Position numbers and translations under genes: made by a program
Part shown: positions 8,868 through 18,600 of the stretch, one piece after another
Numbering within the stretch: position 1 is the stretch's first letter
How the letters are laid out: each line of letters begins with the position of its first letter
Source: Barthelona sp. PAP020
Taxonomy: Eukaryota > Metamonada: BaSk clade
Assembly (NCBI GenBank): GCA_040182905.1
Contig: JARQWU010000145.1
Span: 1-25,502, forward strand
Length of the DNA stretch: 25,502 nucleotides
Reading direction: 5' to 3'
The notes under the pieces: model-generated
Database searches by the model: none
What the model was told of the DNA's origin: nothing
Seen by the model: only the letters and a program-made list of their open reading frames with translations

Positions 8868-11813
8868 TTAAGATTTGGTCTTTGTTTTTCTTGACTTTAT
8901 TGATAAATCAATGGTAGGGCGTGATTTGAATCTATTTGGATGTTTTCTGCTGGTTGTAGAACTGGTAGTTGTTCCTTGATGTCCAGGTCCAGATTGTGCT
9001 TGACTACTTTTTGATCTTGAATTCATTGACAAACCTATCATAAGATTATTTGATGATTTATTGACAGGAAGATTAACATTAGAAGGCAAATTTGTTTGAG
9101 AAGTTAACCCTGTTGAAGGTGTTGGATGACTACTGGACTTAGGACGGGTTCTGGTGATAGTTCCACTGCTTTTCGAAAAAGAACTATTTTTATTTGACAA
9201 CCCTTTAATTAAAGCTCTGGTTGTATCTACTAAAGACTTTGGAGAAGCAATAGGCTCATATTCAATTTGAATGTTTGAATTTGAAACAGGTTTAGTTGTA
9301 TTTATAGTGTTGTTATTGGTGTTTGGAATTGATGAATACATGTTATCAAAAAGCAATTCTTGAGAAGGTGAATTTGCAATAGTTTCCTGCAAACTTTGCA
9401 AACTGGTGGATTTTTTCATCAATTTTAACTCCAATTCTCTAACTGTCTTGTCTGATTCAAGTTTTTTCAAATAGTTTGAATGTTCAATGAAAAGTTTATA
9501 AAATATTGGATATTCTTTTTTCAAATCATGGAAATGTCTATTTCTATGAATATCGATCAAGTCGAAAATGTCAGAAACTTTCAGAATGTGTTGAATTTCG
9601 GGTAATATAACAAAATTAATCTTTTTTCCGATTAAAATTGCTTTGAATTCAAACAACATGTTTAAACCTTGAATATATTCATTGATAAATAATTTTACAG
9701 CAGAATTTTCATGAGTTGTTAGACTCAATAATTTTTGTCTAAACTTTGATTGTAAAACAACGTCATTTTCATCAAAAGTGATCAATATCATTAATTTTGG
9801 TAATATTTTTTGAAAAAATAAAATTAAGATATCAGAATGTTGATTGAAGTCTAGTAGATTGTTGATATTTGTTAAGAAATTGACTTTGAAAAATTTTATA
9901 CTGAAAAGTTCATAAATTTCTAATGAGAATAAAATAAACATCTTTGGATAATCTTTGCTTATTTTTTTGATTATTTCACTGCATAAAAAGATCAAAAGAT
10001 TGTAATTATCAAGCACTTTCATGATTCTTGCAAGAATCTTAACAGCTAAAACTTGATTCGGTACACTCAAAATATCTTTGTCATTTTTCATCAATTTTAA
10101 ATAAAAAACATTAAACAATTTTGGATAACAAAAATCTAAATCTAAAACATTTGAAACTTTCAACAATTCCAATAAATTTTCCAAAAATATTTCATACAAT
10201 TTATCCTTTCTTTCAACAATTTGTTCAACTTTTAAAATGGTCTCTTGCAATTCAACTCGTACAAAAGGTTCAATATTTCTATAAAACGCTAAAAAACAAG
10301 AGGAAAATTCAGGTATGAAAATATATTGGGAAATTTTTAAATTTTCATGAACATTTGTCATTAAATCCATCCAGATTGGTAATATTAATACATTAATCAA
10401 TGATTTTGGACAATTTTTTATAATGTAGATCAAAACATGCACACAGCTTATAAATATTTCTTTAAAAGTCAAATCTGGTACATTTTTGGTCAATTCTTTG
10501 ATGACAGTTTGATAAATAGAACAAAACTTTTGTAATAATTCACTGATTTCTTTTCTATTGTTTATTTTAATCGATAAAAAAAAGGGGAGGTTATAAATGA
10601 AGAGATTAGCATATCTAACAGTTAGGTTTGATCCAGCTATCAAATAGAAATGATAAAACTTTTCGTAATTTTCAAAGTTTTCGGGTAAAACTTTGAAAAG
10701 TTTACCTATTTTTTCAGTAAATATCATCTTAATCCCGATATTATTGTGTAATACCATCAGATCACTATTGGTTTTATTCAACAGAGAATCCAATTCAATT
10801 ATTTCAGCAATTTTATCAATAAACACTGTATATATATGTTCTAAACTATTAATATGATTGTTAACTTGTAAAATCTCAAAAACACTCAAAAAACAGTCAA
10901 GCAAACTCTTAAATTTAATTTCATCATTCTTAGCCCGTTCTAATTGATTTATGAGATACATGTTTATGGTTTCAAACATCTTGGCATTGTTAGAAAGTAT
11001 AGCAAACAACATGATGTTTTCTAAATACTTAATAAATACAACAAATAACTCAGAATCATTAACATTGTTCATCAACGGCGAATAAAATCGATGAAAAATA
11101 GCGGGAATCTTGCTAGAATCATAACATATCATTAGTTGAATGATATAATCACACAATACAAAGGAAAGTTTCTTTAAAGCATTCAAAAACAAAGAACAAC
11201 TAAAACTTTCAATCATTGGCCAGATAATATCATATAACCATTGACATTTCTCTTTTTCTTCTTTATTTGCTGTTTTCACCTCTTTATGTCTCATAAAATA
11301 TTTCAAATCCTCTTGACAATCAATAAATACACAAGTGTTAAACAAAAGAACAACTAAGTTACCAGTATATTGATATAATTTCTCACTAGTCGCTTCAAAC
11401 ATGATACTATCGTTATTACTGAACAGTTTCAATTGGCTTAATAATCTGGGAACAATAACATCCTTCGAAAAAAAAACTGGAAAGTATTGAGGAAATTTTT
11501 GAAGATGACTGTGAAAATGCTTGCAAAATAATATATAATTTGAAGGAGTCTTTAAGATTTCTGATTTCAAAATTAATTCATTCCAAAATCCTTCAATTTC
11601 ATCAAATGAATATAATTGCATTAATCTACCTAAACCAGTCATTAACGCATGATTTCGAGGTTCAATTGGATTTTTTAAAAATAATTCCATCCTTTCTAAT
11701 TCACTTAAATGATCTTCAATCATAAATTTTTCAATTTCTTCTGCAGATTTAAAACCAGTAGCGCGTTTCTCATACATAACATCATCAGTATCAGAATCAT
11801 AAAAAAATTGCAT
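8868..11813 (-). CDS. HEAT-repeat protein, possibly PPP4R4-like phosphatase regulator
   Basis: 981 residues from an ATG. An alpha-solenoid of leucine-rich helical pairs runs from about residue 20 to 780. A short charged helix follows (about 790-825). A basic, Ser/Thr/Asn-rich, probably disordered tail runs to the end and contains several SP/TP pairs and RTRPKSSS-type basic patches. Near the N terminus, SAEEIEKFMIEDHLSELER resembles the TPEEIERLTVDEDLSDIER region of human PPP4R4 (from memory). PPP4R4 likewise combines HEAT repeats, a charged helix and a basic serine-rich tail. PPP4R4 binds protein phosphatase 4 catalytic subunit in the cytoplasm. The similarity over the solenoid is weak, so the function is a hypothesis; other PP2A-A/CLASP-like HEAT proteins are alternatives. 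It diverges from the next gene over 120 bp. Confidence 0.55.
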   Translation of the reverse strand: MQFFYDSDTDDVMYEKRATGFKSAEEIEKFMIEDHLSELERMELFLKNPIEPRNHALMTGLGRLMQLYSFDEIEGFWNELILKSEILKTPSNYILFCKHFHSHLQKFPQYFPVFFSKDVIVPRLLSQLKLFSNNDSIMFEATSEKLYQYTGNLVVLLFNTCVFIDCQEDLKYFMRHKEVKTANKEEKEKCQWLYDIIWPMIESFSCSLFLNALKKLSFVLCDYIIQLMICYDSSKIPAIFHRFYSPLMNNVNDSELFVVFIKYLENIMLFAILSNNAKMFETINMYLINQLERAKNDEIKFKSLLDCFLSVFEILQVNNHINSLEHIYTVFIDKIAEIIELDSLLNKTNSDLMVLHNNIGIKMIFTEKIGKLFKVLPENFENYEKFYHFYLIAGSNLTVRYANLFIYNLPFFLSIKINNRKEISELLQKFCSIYQTVIKELTKNVPDLTFKEIFISCVHVLIYIIKNCPKSLINVLILPIWMDLMTNVHENLKISQYIFIPEFSSCFLAFYRNIEPFVRVELQETILKVEQIVERKDKLYEIFLENLLELLKVSNVLDLDFCYPKLFNVFYLKLMKNDKDILSVPNQVLAVKILARIMKVLDNYNLLIFLCSEIIKKISKDYPKMFILFSLEIYELFSIKFFKVNFLTNINNLLDFNQHSDILILFFQKILPKLMILITFDENDVVLQSKFRQKLLSLTTHENSAVKLFINEYIQGLNMLFEFKAILIGKKINFVILPEIQHILKVSDIFDLIDIHRNRHFHDLKKEYPIFYKLFIEHSNYLKKLESDKTVRELELKLMKKSTSLQSLQETIANSPSQELLFDNMYSSIPNTNNNTINTTKPVSNSNIQIEYEPIASPKSLVDTTRALIKGLSNKNSSFSKSSGTITRTRPKSSSHPTPSTGLTSQTNLPSNVNLPVNKSSNNLMIGLSMNSRSKSSQAQSGPGHQGTTTSSTTSRKHPNRFKSRPTIDLSIKSRKTKTKS

Positions 11814-11933
11814 TCAAAAATTGTTTCAAATCACATGAAAAAGAAAATAAATGAGGGGTGAGGAATAAACATCTTTTAATTTTTTCCTTTACATTTCTTT
11901 ATTCTTTTTTCGATTCATAGAAATTTTTAAAAA
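11814..11933. promoter_or_regulatory. 120-bp divergent promoter region
   Basis: Spacer between two divergent ATGs. On the plus side T6-CG (11905-11912) precedes the ATG by about 23 nt. On the minus side T5-CA precedes it by 24 nt. A GC-rich 9-mer GGGTGAGGA at 11856-11864 recurs next to the BRCA2 start. Confidence 0.5.
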
Positions 11934-12944
11934 ATGGATGACTATGAACAATTGAGTGAATCCAGTTATACTCCATCTTTTTTTTCTAAAGATCCAGAAA
12001 TTCAAAAAGGTATTCGTCAATATAAGTATGTTTTTGCAAATCATAGCAAGGATTTATATATGGCATATGTTTCTGCAAAAAATGATGACATTTCTTTGGA
12101 TGATTTTAAAAGATTTCTTTTTGGTACCGGTCCAAATGCTTTGGGTTTGGTTGAAACTTTTCAAGTTTCAAGAATATTGAGAAGCTCTGCAACTTTAAGC
12201 AATACTTCATTCAGAGAGTTTACTCAAGCTTTGAAACAAATTGAAAAGGACGATAATTTTGAGAGACAGTCTTATGATCCTAAAGAAACGCATTTTGATG
12301 GTGTCTTTGTTCGTGATGACCCCAATTATTCTCCCTCAAGAAAAGCTGTTGGAGCTCATCGTCCCCAAGACCACATTTTATTTGAAACACATGAAGATGA
12401 TATAATATTGCCTGCCTACACGGAGAATATTCACGAACAAGCATTTGAGTACGCTAGACTATTATCAGAAGGCAGCATTACAGTCGATGAGATGAAACAA
12501 TTTTTGATTGATAGAAAAGTGCCTTATTCTTTCCATATCAGTTCTCTTTTAACACACGCTGAAGAATCTGGTGTATTTGTCTTTTCAGATTTTGTTTCTG
12601 CCTTCAATGATCTCATTCCAATGCCTGAACGTAAAACTCAGGATAATAACATATACATGTTTCCTTCTATGTATGCTGAAGTCAATAGAGATCAACTTCA
12701 TTCAAGAACATCAACCACAAGAATGGATTCTCATGATTTCTTGAATTGGATGGATCCAAACAATCAAGAAGTTCAAGATTATTCATCTCGTCCTCAATCG
12801 TCAAGGTCTTCCTACCATCATGCTTGTCATCGTGACCATAACGACATGTATCAGTGGTCTAATATGCCACGTGTTGAAAGAACGAAACCCGTTAACCAAC
12901 AGTTCATGGAAAGCCATTTCTCTCTTAATTCAATGATGAGTTGA
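11934..12944 (+). CDS. protein with EF-hand-like helical segments, unknown
   Basis: 336 residues from an ATG preceded by an A run. Two similar regions are visible: about residues 30-105 (NDDISLDDFKRFLF, then SNTSFREFTQALKQ) and about 160-230 (EGSITVDEMKQFLI, then GVFVFSDFVSAFNDL). Each alternates helices with a short loop and an F-x-x-F/L pattern, as in degenerate EF-hand pairs. The loops lack the full set of Asp/Glu calcium ligands, so calcium binding is doubtful. The C-terminal 90 residues are Ser/His/Arg-rich and look disordered. Such divergent EF-hand proteins often belong to cytoskeletal or axonemal assemblies, but there is no direct evidence for that here. Confidence 0.72.
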   Translation: MDDYEQLSESSYTPSFFSKDPEIQKGIRQYKYVFANHSKDLYMAYVSAKNDDISLDDFKRFLFGTGPNALGLVETFQVSRILRSSATLSNTSFREFTQALKQIEKDDNFERQSYDPKETHFDGVFVRDDPNYSPSRKAVGAHRPQDHILFETHEDDIILPAYTENIHEQAFEYARLLSEGSITVDEMKQFLIDRKVPYSFHISSLLTHAEESGVFVFSDFVSAFNDLIPMPERKTQDNNIYMFPSMYAEVNRDQLHSRTSTTRMDSHDFLNWMDPNNQEVQDYSSRPQSSRSSYHHACHRDHNDMYQWSNMPRVERTKPVNQQFMESHFSLNSMMS

Positions 12945-13224
12945 AAAACCTTTTGTAAATTCTTTTGTGAAAATCTTTTACTTTTTTGTTTTATTGTTTG
13001 ACCAATGCTCTGTAATTTTGTTGAAAGAAAATAGGTTTAAAGAATCAAATTGCATTCTTTTATTGATTTCTACTGTTGAACCGATCCTAATAATACTATT
13101 CTAACAGTCAAGTTATATTCTTTTAGCATTATTTAATGAAATAAACAAAGAAAAAAAAAAAGGAAAATATTTATAAGTATGCAAAAATTCCAGTCTACAC
13201 AAAACGGAAATTTTTAAATTTTTT

Positions 13225-15300
13225 TTACCATTTGGTAGGATCCATCTCTCTGACTTTTCCTTCAACCAACATAGCAGTATAAGCATAAACACCAGCATGT
13301 TCGTATACATCAGGAGCAGAAGACCAAACGAAATTATCAGTGTCACCATCAACTGCTTCACCAACAGGGATTTGTCCATCAGCACATCTTTGAACCATCC
13401 AATCCAATCTGTTCATTATTGTTTCCTTTCTGTCCCCTAATTTCCATTCTGCCCACGCGGTAAACATAGTTGTGACACCCCAAGGTGGAGAAACAGAACT
13501 GACTTCCTTGTGTCCAGGAGAATAAATTCCGTCAAAGAAATAATGGTCATTTTCATATCTAGCAATGCCATAATTATTGCGAGTCAATTGAGTGACAACC
13601 CAATTGATATGACTTTTGACATTCGATGATTTTGGATCAAAAACATTGAACCAAACAGTGGCCATTGAAGCAGCATCAGCTCTTGTATCTTTTTTTCCAT
13701 CTTGACCAACAAATCTGCAAAAATAATTTCCACACCATGACTTTGTTTGTAATGTGTTTTGAAGTTTTGAAGCAGCTGTTTTAAGGTCATTGTTAGGTTG
13801 ATTCAAATAATTAGCTATCCAAATAGAAGATTGCAATCCACCAAAAGCTAATGTGTTGGAAAAGGTATAATAGGAAGGTTGTAAAGGAGTTCCAGACATA
13901 GGGTCAGAAGATTCTTCCCAAATTGAATAATCTGGCTTGATAAAACCGCCATTATTCTGAATACCATCCAAAATCCATTTGTTGATGAAGTTTACACGAT
14001 TTATTACATCATTATCTTTGACGATTGAAGGTGAATATTTGAAATGATGATGAACCGTCAATAAATACAATCCCATGGGATCATGTTGAGGCTCGACAAA
14101 AGACACAGCATCACCAGTCCAAAAGTCATATGTAGTGTGATATGACCCATCATCTCTGTTTGCACTTGTGCTCAGGAACTTTATCATTTTATTTTCGATT
14201 TCAGGAATTCCTAACTCTGCCATAAAAACAGCTGCAAATAATGCATCTCTAGTCCACATCTTATAACCATAATTGGGTGCCATTGATGCTGTTAAAGTAC
14301 CTTTTGTTGGATTATAGGCATTATATAACAAAAAGATACTGTTTTGATAAGTTTTCCAATGATCTTTTTTGCTTTGCAAATTAGAATTCTTTGCAACAGT
14401 TCTTTGAATCAATTTCCAATAGTTATCTTGCAAAAGAGCTGTTTGTTGATCCTTTTTAATAACGTTTAATGCATCATCCAAAATATTAACGATTGGCTGA
14501 TAATCGGTTTGAACAGTCTTCATTATAACCCACTTTACACTTTGTCCAGGCTTAATAGTCAAATCTTTCATTTCTGCTAAAATTCCAATGTGAATACCCA
14601 TTCCTTTAGGATGATTCATCTTTCGAGCTTTTAAATCACTGACAAGACTATCCATACTTTCATAAAAACCATAATCAGTGTCAGCTCCACCATAAGTACC
14701 ATAATAGTAACCTCCTTGCTTTCTAAAATCAACAAATTCAATTCTATTTCCTTGATAATCTTGACTCCAGAAATATTGATCATTATAATCACCTTTGGTC
14801 TTGGTAATATCAGCAATAGAAAGATGCAGATCAGAATTTTTTAAGTTTTTAATGCAATATTCAATTACAGTGTATGATTTATGAGGAATATTCATATAAG
14901 ACTTTGTTAATTCAAAAGGAATATCTTTATTATTGTAACCAATGGCTTTTGTGATAAAAGAACCAATCAATTGTTGTTTGTCTTCATCATAACCAATTCT
15001 AGTTGTCATTTCCCATAAAGATGGATCAACATAATTGAAATCATCAGTTATAACAATAAAACTCTCAAAATCAATATTGTTTTTAGACATATCAGGTGCA
15101 ATTCTGATAGAATTCAATCCAACAGGTCTAATACGATTTTGCAAAAAATAATCCCTATTTTGAGCAAAACTAACAAAGTAAGACTCCCAATTTGATAAAA
15201 TCATGGAAGGAATGGAATGTTGGATTTCTTTGGAATCAAAACAATTACTGGTACCTACTAATATTAAGGCTGTCAATAACAGGACTGATAATACTTTCAT
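13225..15300 (-). CDS. secreted GH15 glucoamylase-like glycosidase
   Basis: 691 residues from ATG at 15300; the frame can be opened 5 codons earlier only from TTG. The first 20 residues (MKVLSVLLLTALILVGTSNC) are a signal peptide, so the protein is secreted or lysosomal. An N-terminal beta-sandwich-like region (about 25-270) precedes an alpha/alpha-barrel catalytic domain. Motifs expected for glycoside hydrolase family 15 are present. YKMWTRDALFAAVF lies near 345. IWEESSDP lies near 459 and carries the likely acid glutamate. PVGEAVDG near 645 has the likely base glutamate, and VYEHAGVYAY lies near 666. The family releases glucose from alpha-1,4 and alpha-1,6 glucans such as starch and glycogen. 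Bacterial-type architecture (sandwich then barrel) is typical, so horizontal origin is possible but not shown. It diverges from BRCA2. Confidence 0.9.
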   Translation of the reverse strand: MKVLSVLLLTALILVGTSNCFDSKEIQHSIPSMILSNWESYFVSFAQNRDYFLQNRIRPVGLNSIRIAPDMSKNNIDFESFIVITDDFNYVDPSLWEMTTRIGYDEDKQQLIGSFITKAIGYNNKDIPFELTKSYMNIPHKSYTVIEYCIKNLKNSDLHLSIADITKTKGDYNDQYFWSQDYQGNRIEFVDFRKQGGYYYGTYGGADTDYGFYESMDSLVSDLKARKMNHPKGMGIHIGILAEMKDLTIKPGQSVKWVIMKTVQTDYQPIVNILDDALNVIKKDQQTALLQDNYWKLIQRTVAKNSNLQSKKDHWKTYQNSIFLLYNAYNPTKGTLTASMAPNYGYKMWTRDALFAAVFMAELGIPEIENKMIKFLSTSANRDDGSYHTTYDFWTGDAVSFVEPQHDPMGLYLLTVHHHFKYSPSIVKDNDVINRVNFINKWILDGIQNNGGFIKPDYSIWEESSDPMSGTPLQPSYYTFSNTLAFGGLQSSIWIANYLNQPNNDLKTAASKLQNTLQTKSWCGNYFCRFVGQDGKKDTRADAASMATVWFNVFDPKSSNVKSHINWVVTQLTRNNYGIARYENDHYFFDGIYSPGHKEVSSVSPPWGVTTMFTAWAEWKLGDRKETIMNRLDWMVQRCADGQIPVGEAVDGDTDNFVWSSAPDVYEHAGVYAYTAMLVEGKVREMDPTKW

Positions 15301-15683
15301 TGAACTTAATAACAATAGATTGTTATTTTATTTTTTTTTATCTGAAATTTTATCTGATTATTTGCAAATTATTTACCACAAATAAAACTTCTTAATTCCC
15401 TTTTGCAGTTTTTTTAGAAGAACATAATCATTGTTTTTTCAGGAAAAAATGATAGAATTGTGTGGAGAAAAGCTGAAGACATTTTCCCTAAAAATGGCGT
15501 AATTAATGTAAAATGGTTGTTTAAAAACCAATCAGTCACAAATAACTGAATTTTTAAGAGAAAAGTTGTTTTTAAATGAATTTTCCATATGTGAAGTGAA
15601 AAACTATTGAATAATGAGAGTTACTAAAATGAAATAAAACGTTTTATTAAACTTTAGAATTTTTTTTTCAAAAGGGTGAGGAG
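15301..15683. promoter_or_regulatory. 383-bp divergent spacer between GH15 gene and BRCA2
   Basis: Contains the upstream regions of both genes. A T9-CA element (15660-15670) lies 15 nt before the BRCA2 ATG and is followed by GGGTGAGGA (15674-15682). No RNA gene or repeat was recognised. Confidence 0.45.
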
Positions 15684-18600
15684 ATGAATTGCGAAACAAA
15701 AATTCACCTGTTTTTTTTCTTTGAACACTTTTTATTTTTTCATGAAAATTTGAAATTGAACACGCCATTTAGTAACAAGATATCACCTTTGAGACGTTCT
15801 ACTCAAGGATTTTCGACTCAACGGAGTTTTAATGAATCAACTTTTAGAAATATAGAATCAGGGAAAAGTGATGATGATCATGATTCACATATGACTAAAA
15901 GTTATTTGTCTTCAGATGATGATGGAGATTTTAATATGATTGAAGAAGATAAAGAAAGAGAAATGGAAGTTTCTGATATTGATTCTGATTTTGAACAATT
16001 TATTGATGGTGAAAAGATTGACTCACATATCGTTAATTCATTTTTTTGGGCTATTAGAGTTTTAGGAAAATGGCGGTTCTTTTTCTATTTATATCCACCA
16101 AAATTATTGCCAGTTATTTCTGAAGTTGATTTGAAAGCGTTATTTTTGATTAAGGCTTCACAATGGAAGAATGACTTACTGTTAAAAACTGCCTTGAAGA
16201 ATTCTTCCAATTTGTTGAATGTTTCAACTGAAAAAGATAAATTAGATGAGTTTGTCACAGAATTTGACGATTTTCACATTGAAATTGACCGATTTCATTC
16301 ACCCCCAGAAATTGATGTTTCGCCTGAGTTTGAAACAACTGAGTTCATTCCTAGTTCCATGGAAAATGAGCTTGAGTTATTAGATGATATAATTGGAGCT
16401 CAAAAATTTAGTTTCAAACGTGAACCAACATTTGAGGAAGAAAAAGAAGGGGAGTGCAAGAATTTGTCGGAGACATTTGATAAGAATGAAATTAATAGCA
16501 ATAGGTTTTTTCATGGTTCCAAAAGAGCTGTTAAAAATGAAAAGAATAGTCCGCTAAATGTGAAAAATAGAGGTGATTTGGAGAGATTGGAGAAATTTTC
16601 CAGCCCAAAGGCGGGTAGCACAACCAATAGAGGTTTTAGTGATTACAATATTGAATTTGACATTTATAAGGATGATTCGAAACCCAAAGCCACTGATGGA
16701 TTTGTGAGTGCTGGTTCAAATAGGTTAGAGGAAACCAATGGTTTTGTATCAGCTGGTTCGAAGAAACCAAAAGCCACTGATGGATTTGTGAGTGCTGGTT
16801 CAAATAGGTTAGAGGAAACTAATGGTTTTGTATCAGCTGGTTCGAAGAAACCAAAAATAAAATCCCCAAAGAGTTCAATCAAGAACAAACCAAACAATGA
16901 AACCAGTGTCAGAACAAATAGTTCTAAAAGTATGGGAAATGATGCACTTGGAGATGTCTTTCCTGAGTATTCAGAACACAGATGTCCTTGCGATGACACG
17001 GATTTCATAAACAACTTCAAACAACCCCCGAATGAATATATTGAACTTTATGGAAACATGGATGAATCTTTGTTGATTGGAGAGTCCTTTTTCAGTTTAC
17101 CAAGTAATGATGAGATCTTTGACTGTTTGGAAGAATGGAGTGCTGCGCAGGTAATTCACATCAAAGATGAGCTGTTGTTGTTTAAGGCACTTAATAATCC
17201 GAAACGCAAGGAAAATGTTAAGATTGATTTTTCAAAGACATTTTCTTCTGCACCTGTAGATTTTATTTACGAAGTAGTTGAACAGATTTTGTCCTTAACC
17301 AATCCTATTTTGGAAATACCAGATATGAAATACTTAAAGTGTTTTGTAAAGTTCCGCTATTCTTTGATTGTGTGGAAATTGAAGTCTTTACCGTTGTTTT
17401 CTTATCGATTAAATGTACCTGCCAGTTTTTCACGATTGTATCCAATGGAGACTAATTTTGATGCTGCAGCTATATTTTTAACCATTCAAACGATTATTAA
17501 GATCTATGTTTATGATATTTATCCAACTTATTTGCTATACTTTCTTCAAATGGTATCTCCTATGTTGTCTTGTGTTCATTTAGTTGTGAATATTAATAAT
17601 AAAAAATATTTAAGTGATGGGTACTTTATTTTACCTTTTGAAAGTATAAAAGAGCTTAAATGTGGAGAAAAGATCTTGACTAGAAATGTTCAGGTTGATT
17701 TGTCATGTTCAAATCCGTATTTAGCTCCTTTTCAATGTTTATATGATATCATGGAGCGAAATAAGCAGATTAAGAATATTTTGCTGTTGAATTACAATGG
17801 AACGAACAGAGTAAATCCGTTGAAGCGAATTGGTTGTGATCCTGTGTACAATCCTTTGGTTCCTTTAAAAGAGATTAAGGTTAACAATGGTATTGTTAGT
17901 TGTTTTCAAGGGTTAATCATTACTAAACCTTTAAAACGGTATTTATTCAATGGTAAATTAGTTTTTGAAAGTTATCTTGAGCGGTATGAACAACAGATTC
18001 ATCAAACATTTGAGTATTTGTTTGAAGTTATTGATAATAAAGAAATTTTGGAAAAGAACCTTAACAAAATAAGATCAAATCTCAAGCCTTATATTTCTTT
18101 AGTCAACACTTGTTTAATACGTTGTGTGAAGTCAACAACAATTATGCTTTTACAATTTCCCAACGATTGGGAAGAACATATTCAAAAAGGTAAAATTTAT
18201 GAGTTTCATCAGTTCAGTGCCATTAAACAAAGTGTCAATATGCTTGTTTCCATCAAATCTTCGTCGTTTCATGAAGTTGATGAAAAATTTGATGAAACAA
18301 ATCTTTTGAATTATCCTTTGCTGGACATCAATCTTCCTTTGGGTTGTCATATAAATTGCATTGGAAAAGTTGTTTATATTGATGATAGAAAAGACGAATT
18401 TTCACCACCATCATTTGATATTCAATCAAAAAGCGCTTTTTTCAAGCAAAATAGATCATTTTCGCAATCAGAAATGGATTTGGAGATAGATTATGATGAT
18501 ATGGTCGAAGATAAATTGTTTGAATATTTTGACCATTTTATTGAAGTAATTAAGCTGAAATTAACCAGTTGTTTTGTTATTTTGATATCAGAGAGTTATC

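Noticed and set aside
15670-15790. GTGAGG to AACAAG as a possible BRCA2 first intron
   Set aside because: Would exceed 100 nt, unlike the two clear 45-46 nt introns, has no CTAAC, and no ATG exon with an open frame lies upstream.
16664-17020. 118-codon minus-strand open frame opposite the BRCA2 repeat
   Set aside because: It is the antisense shadow of the tandem repeat; its own repeats mirror those of BRCA2, and BRCA2 is supported by domains.
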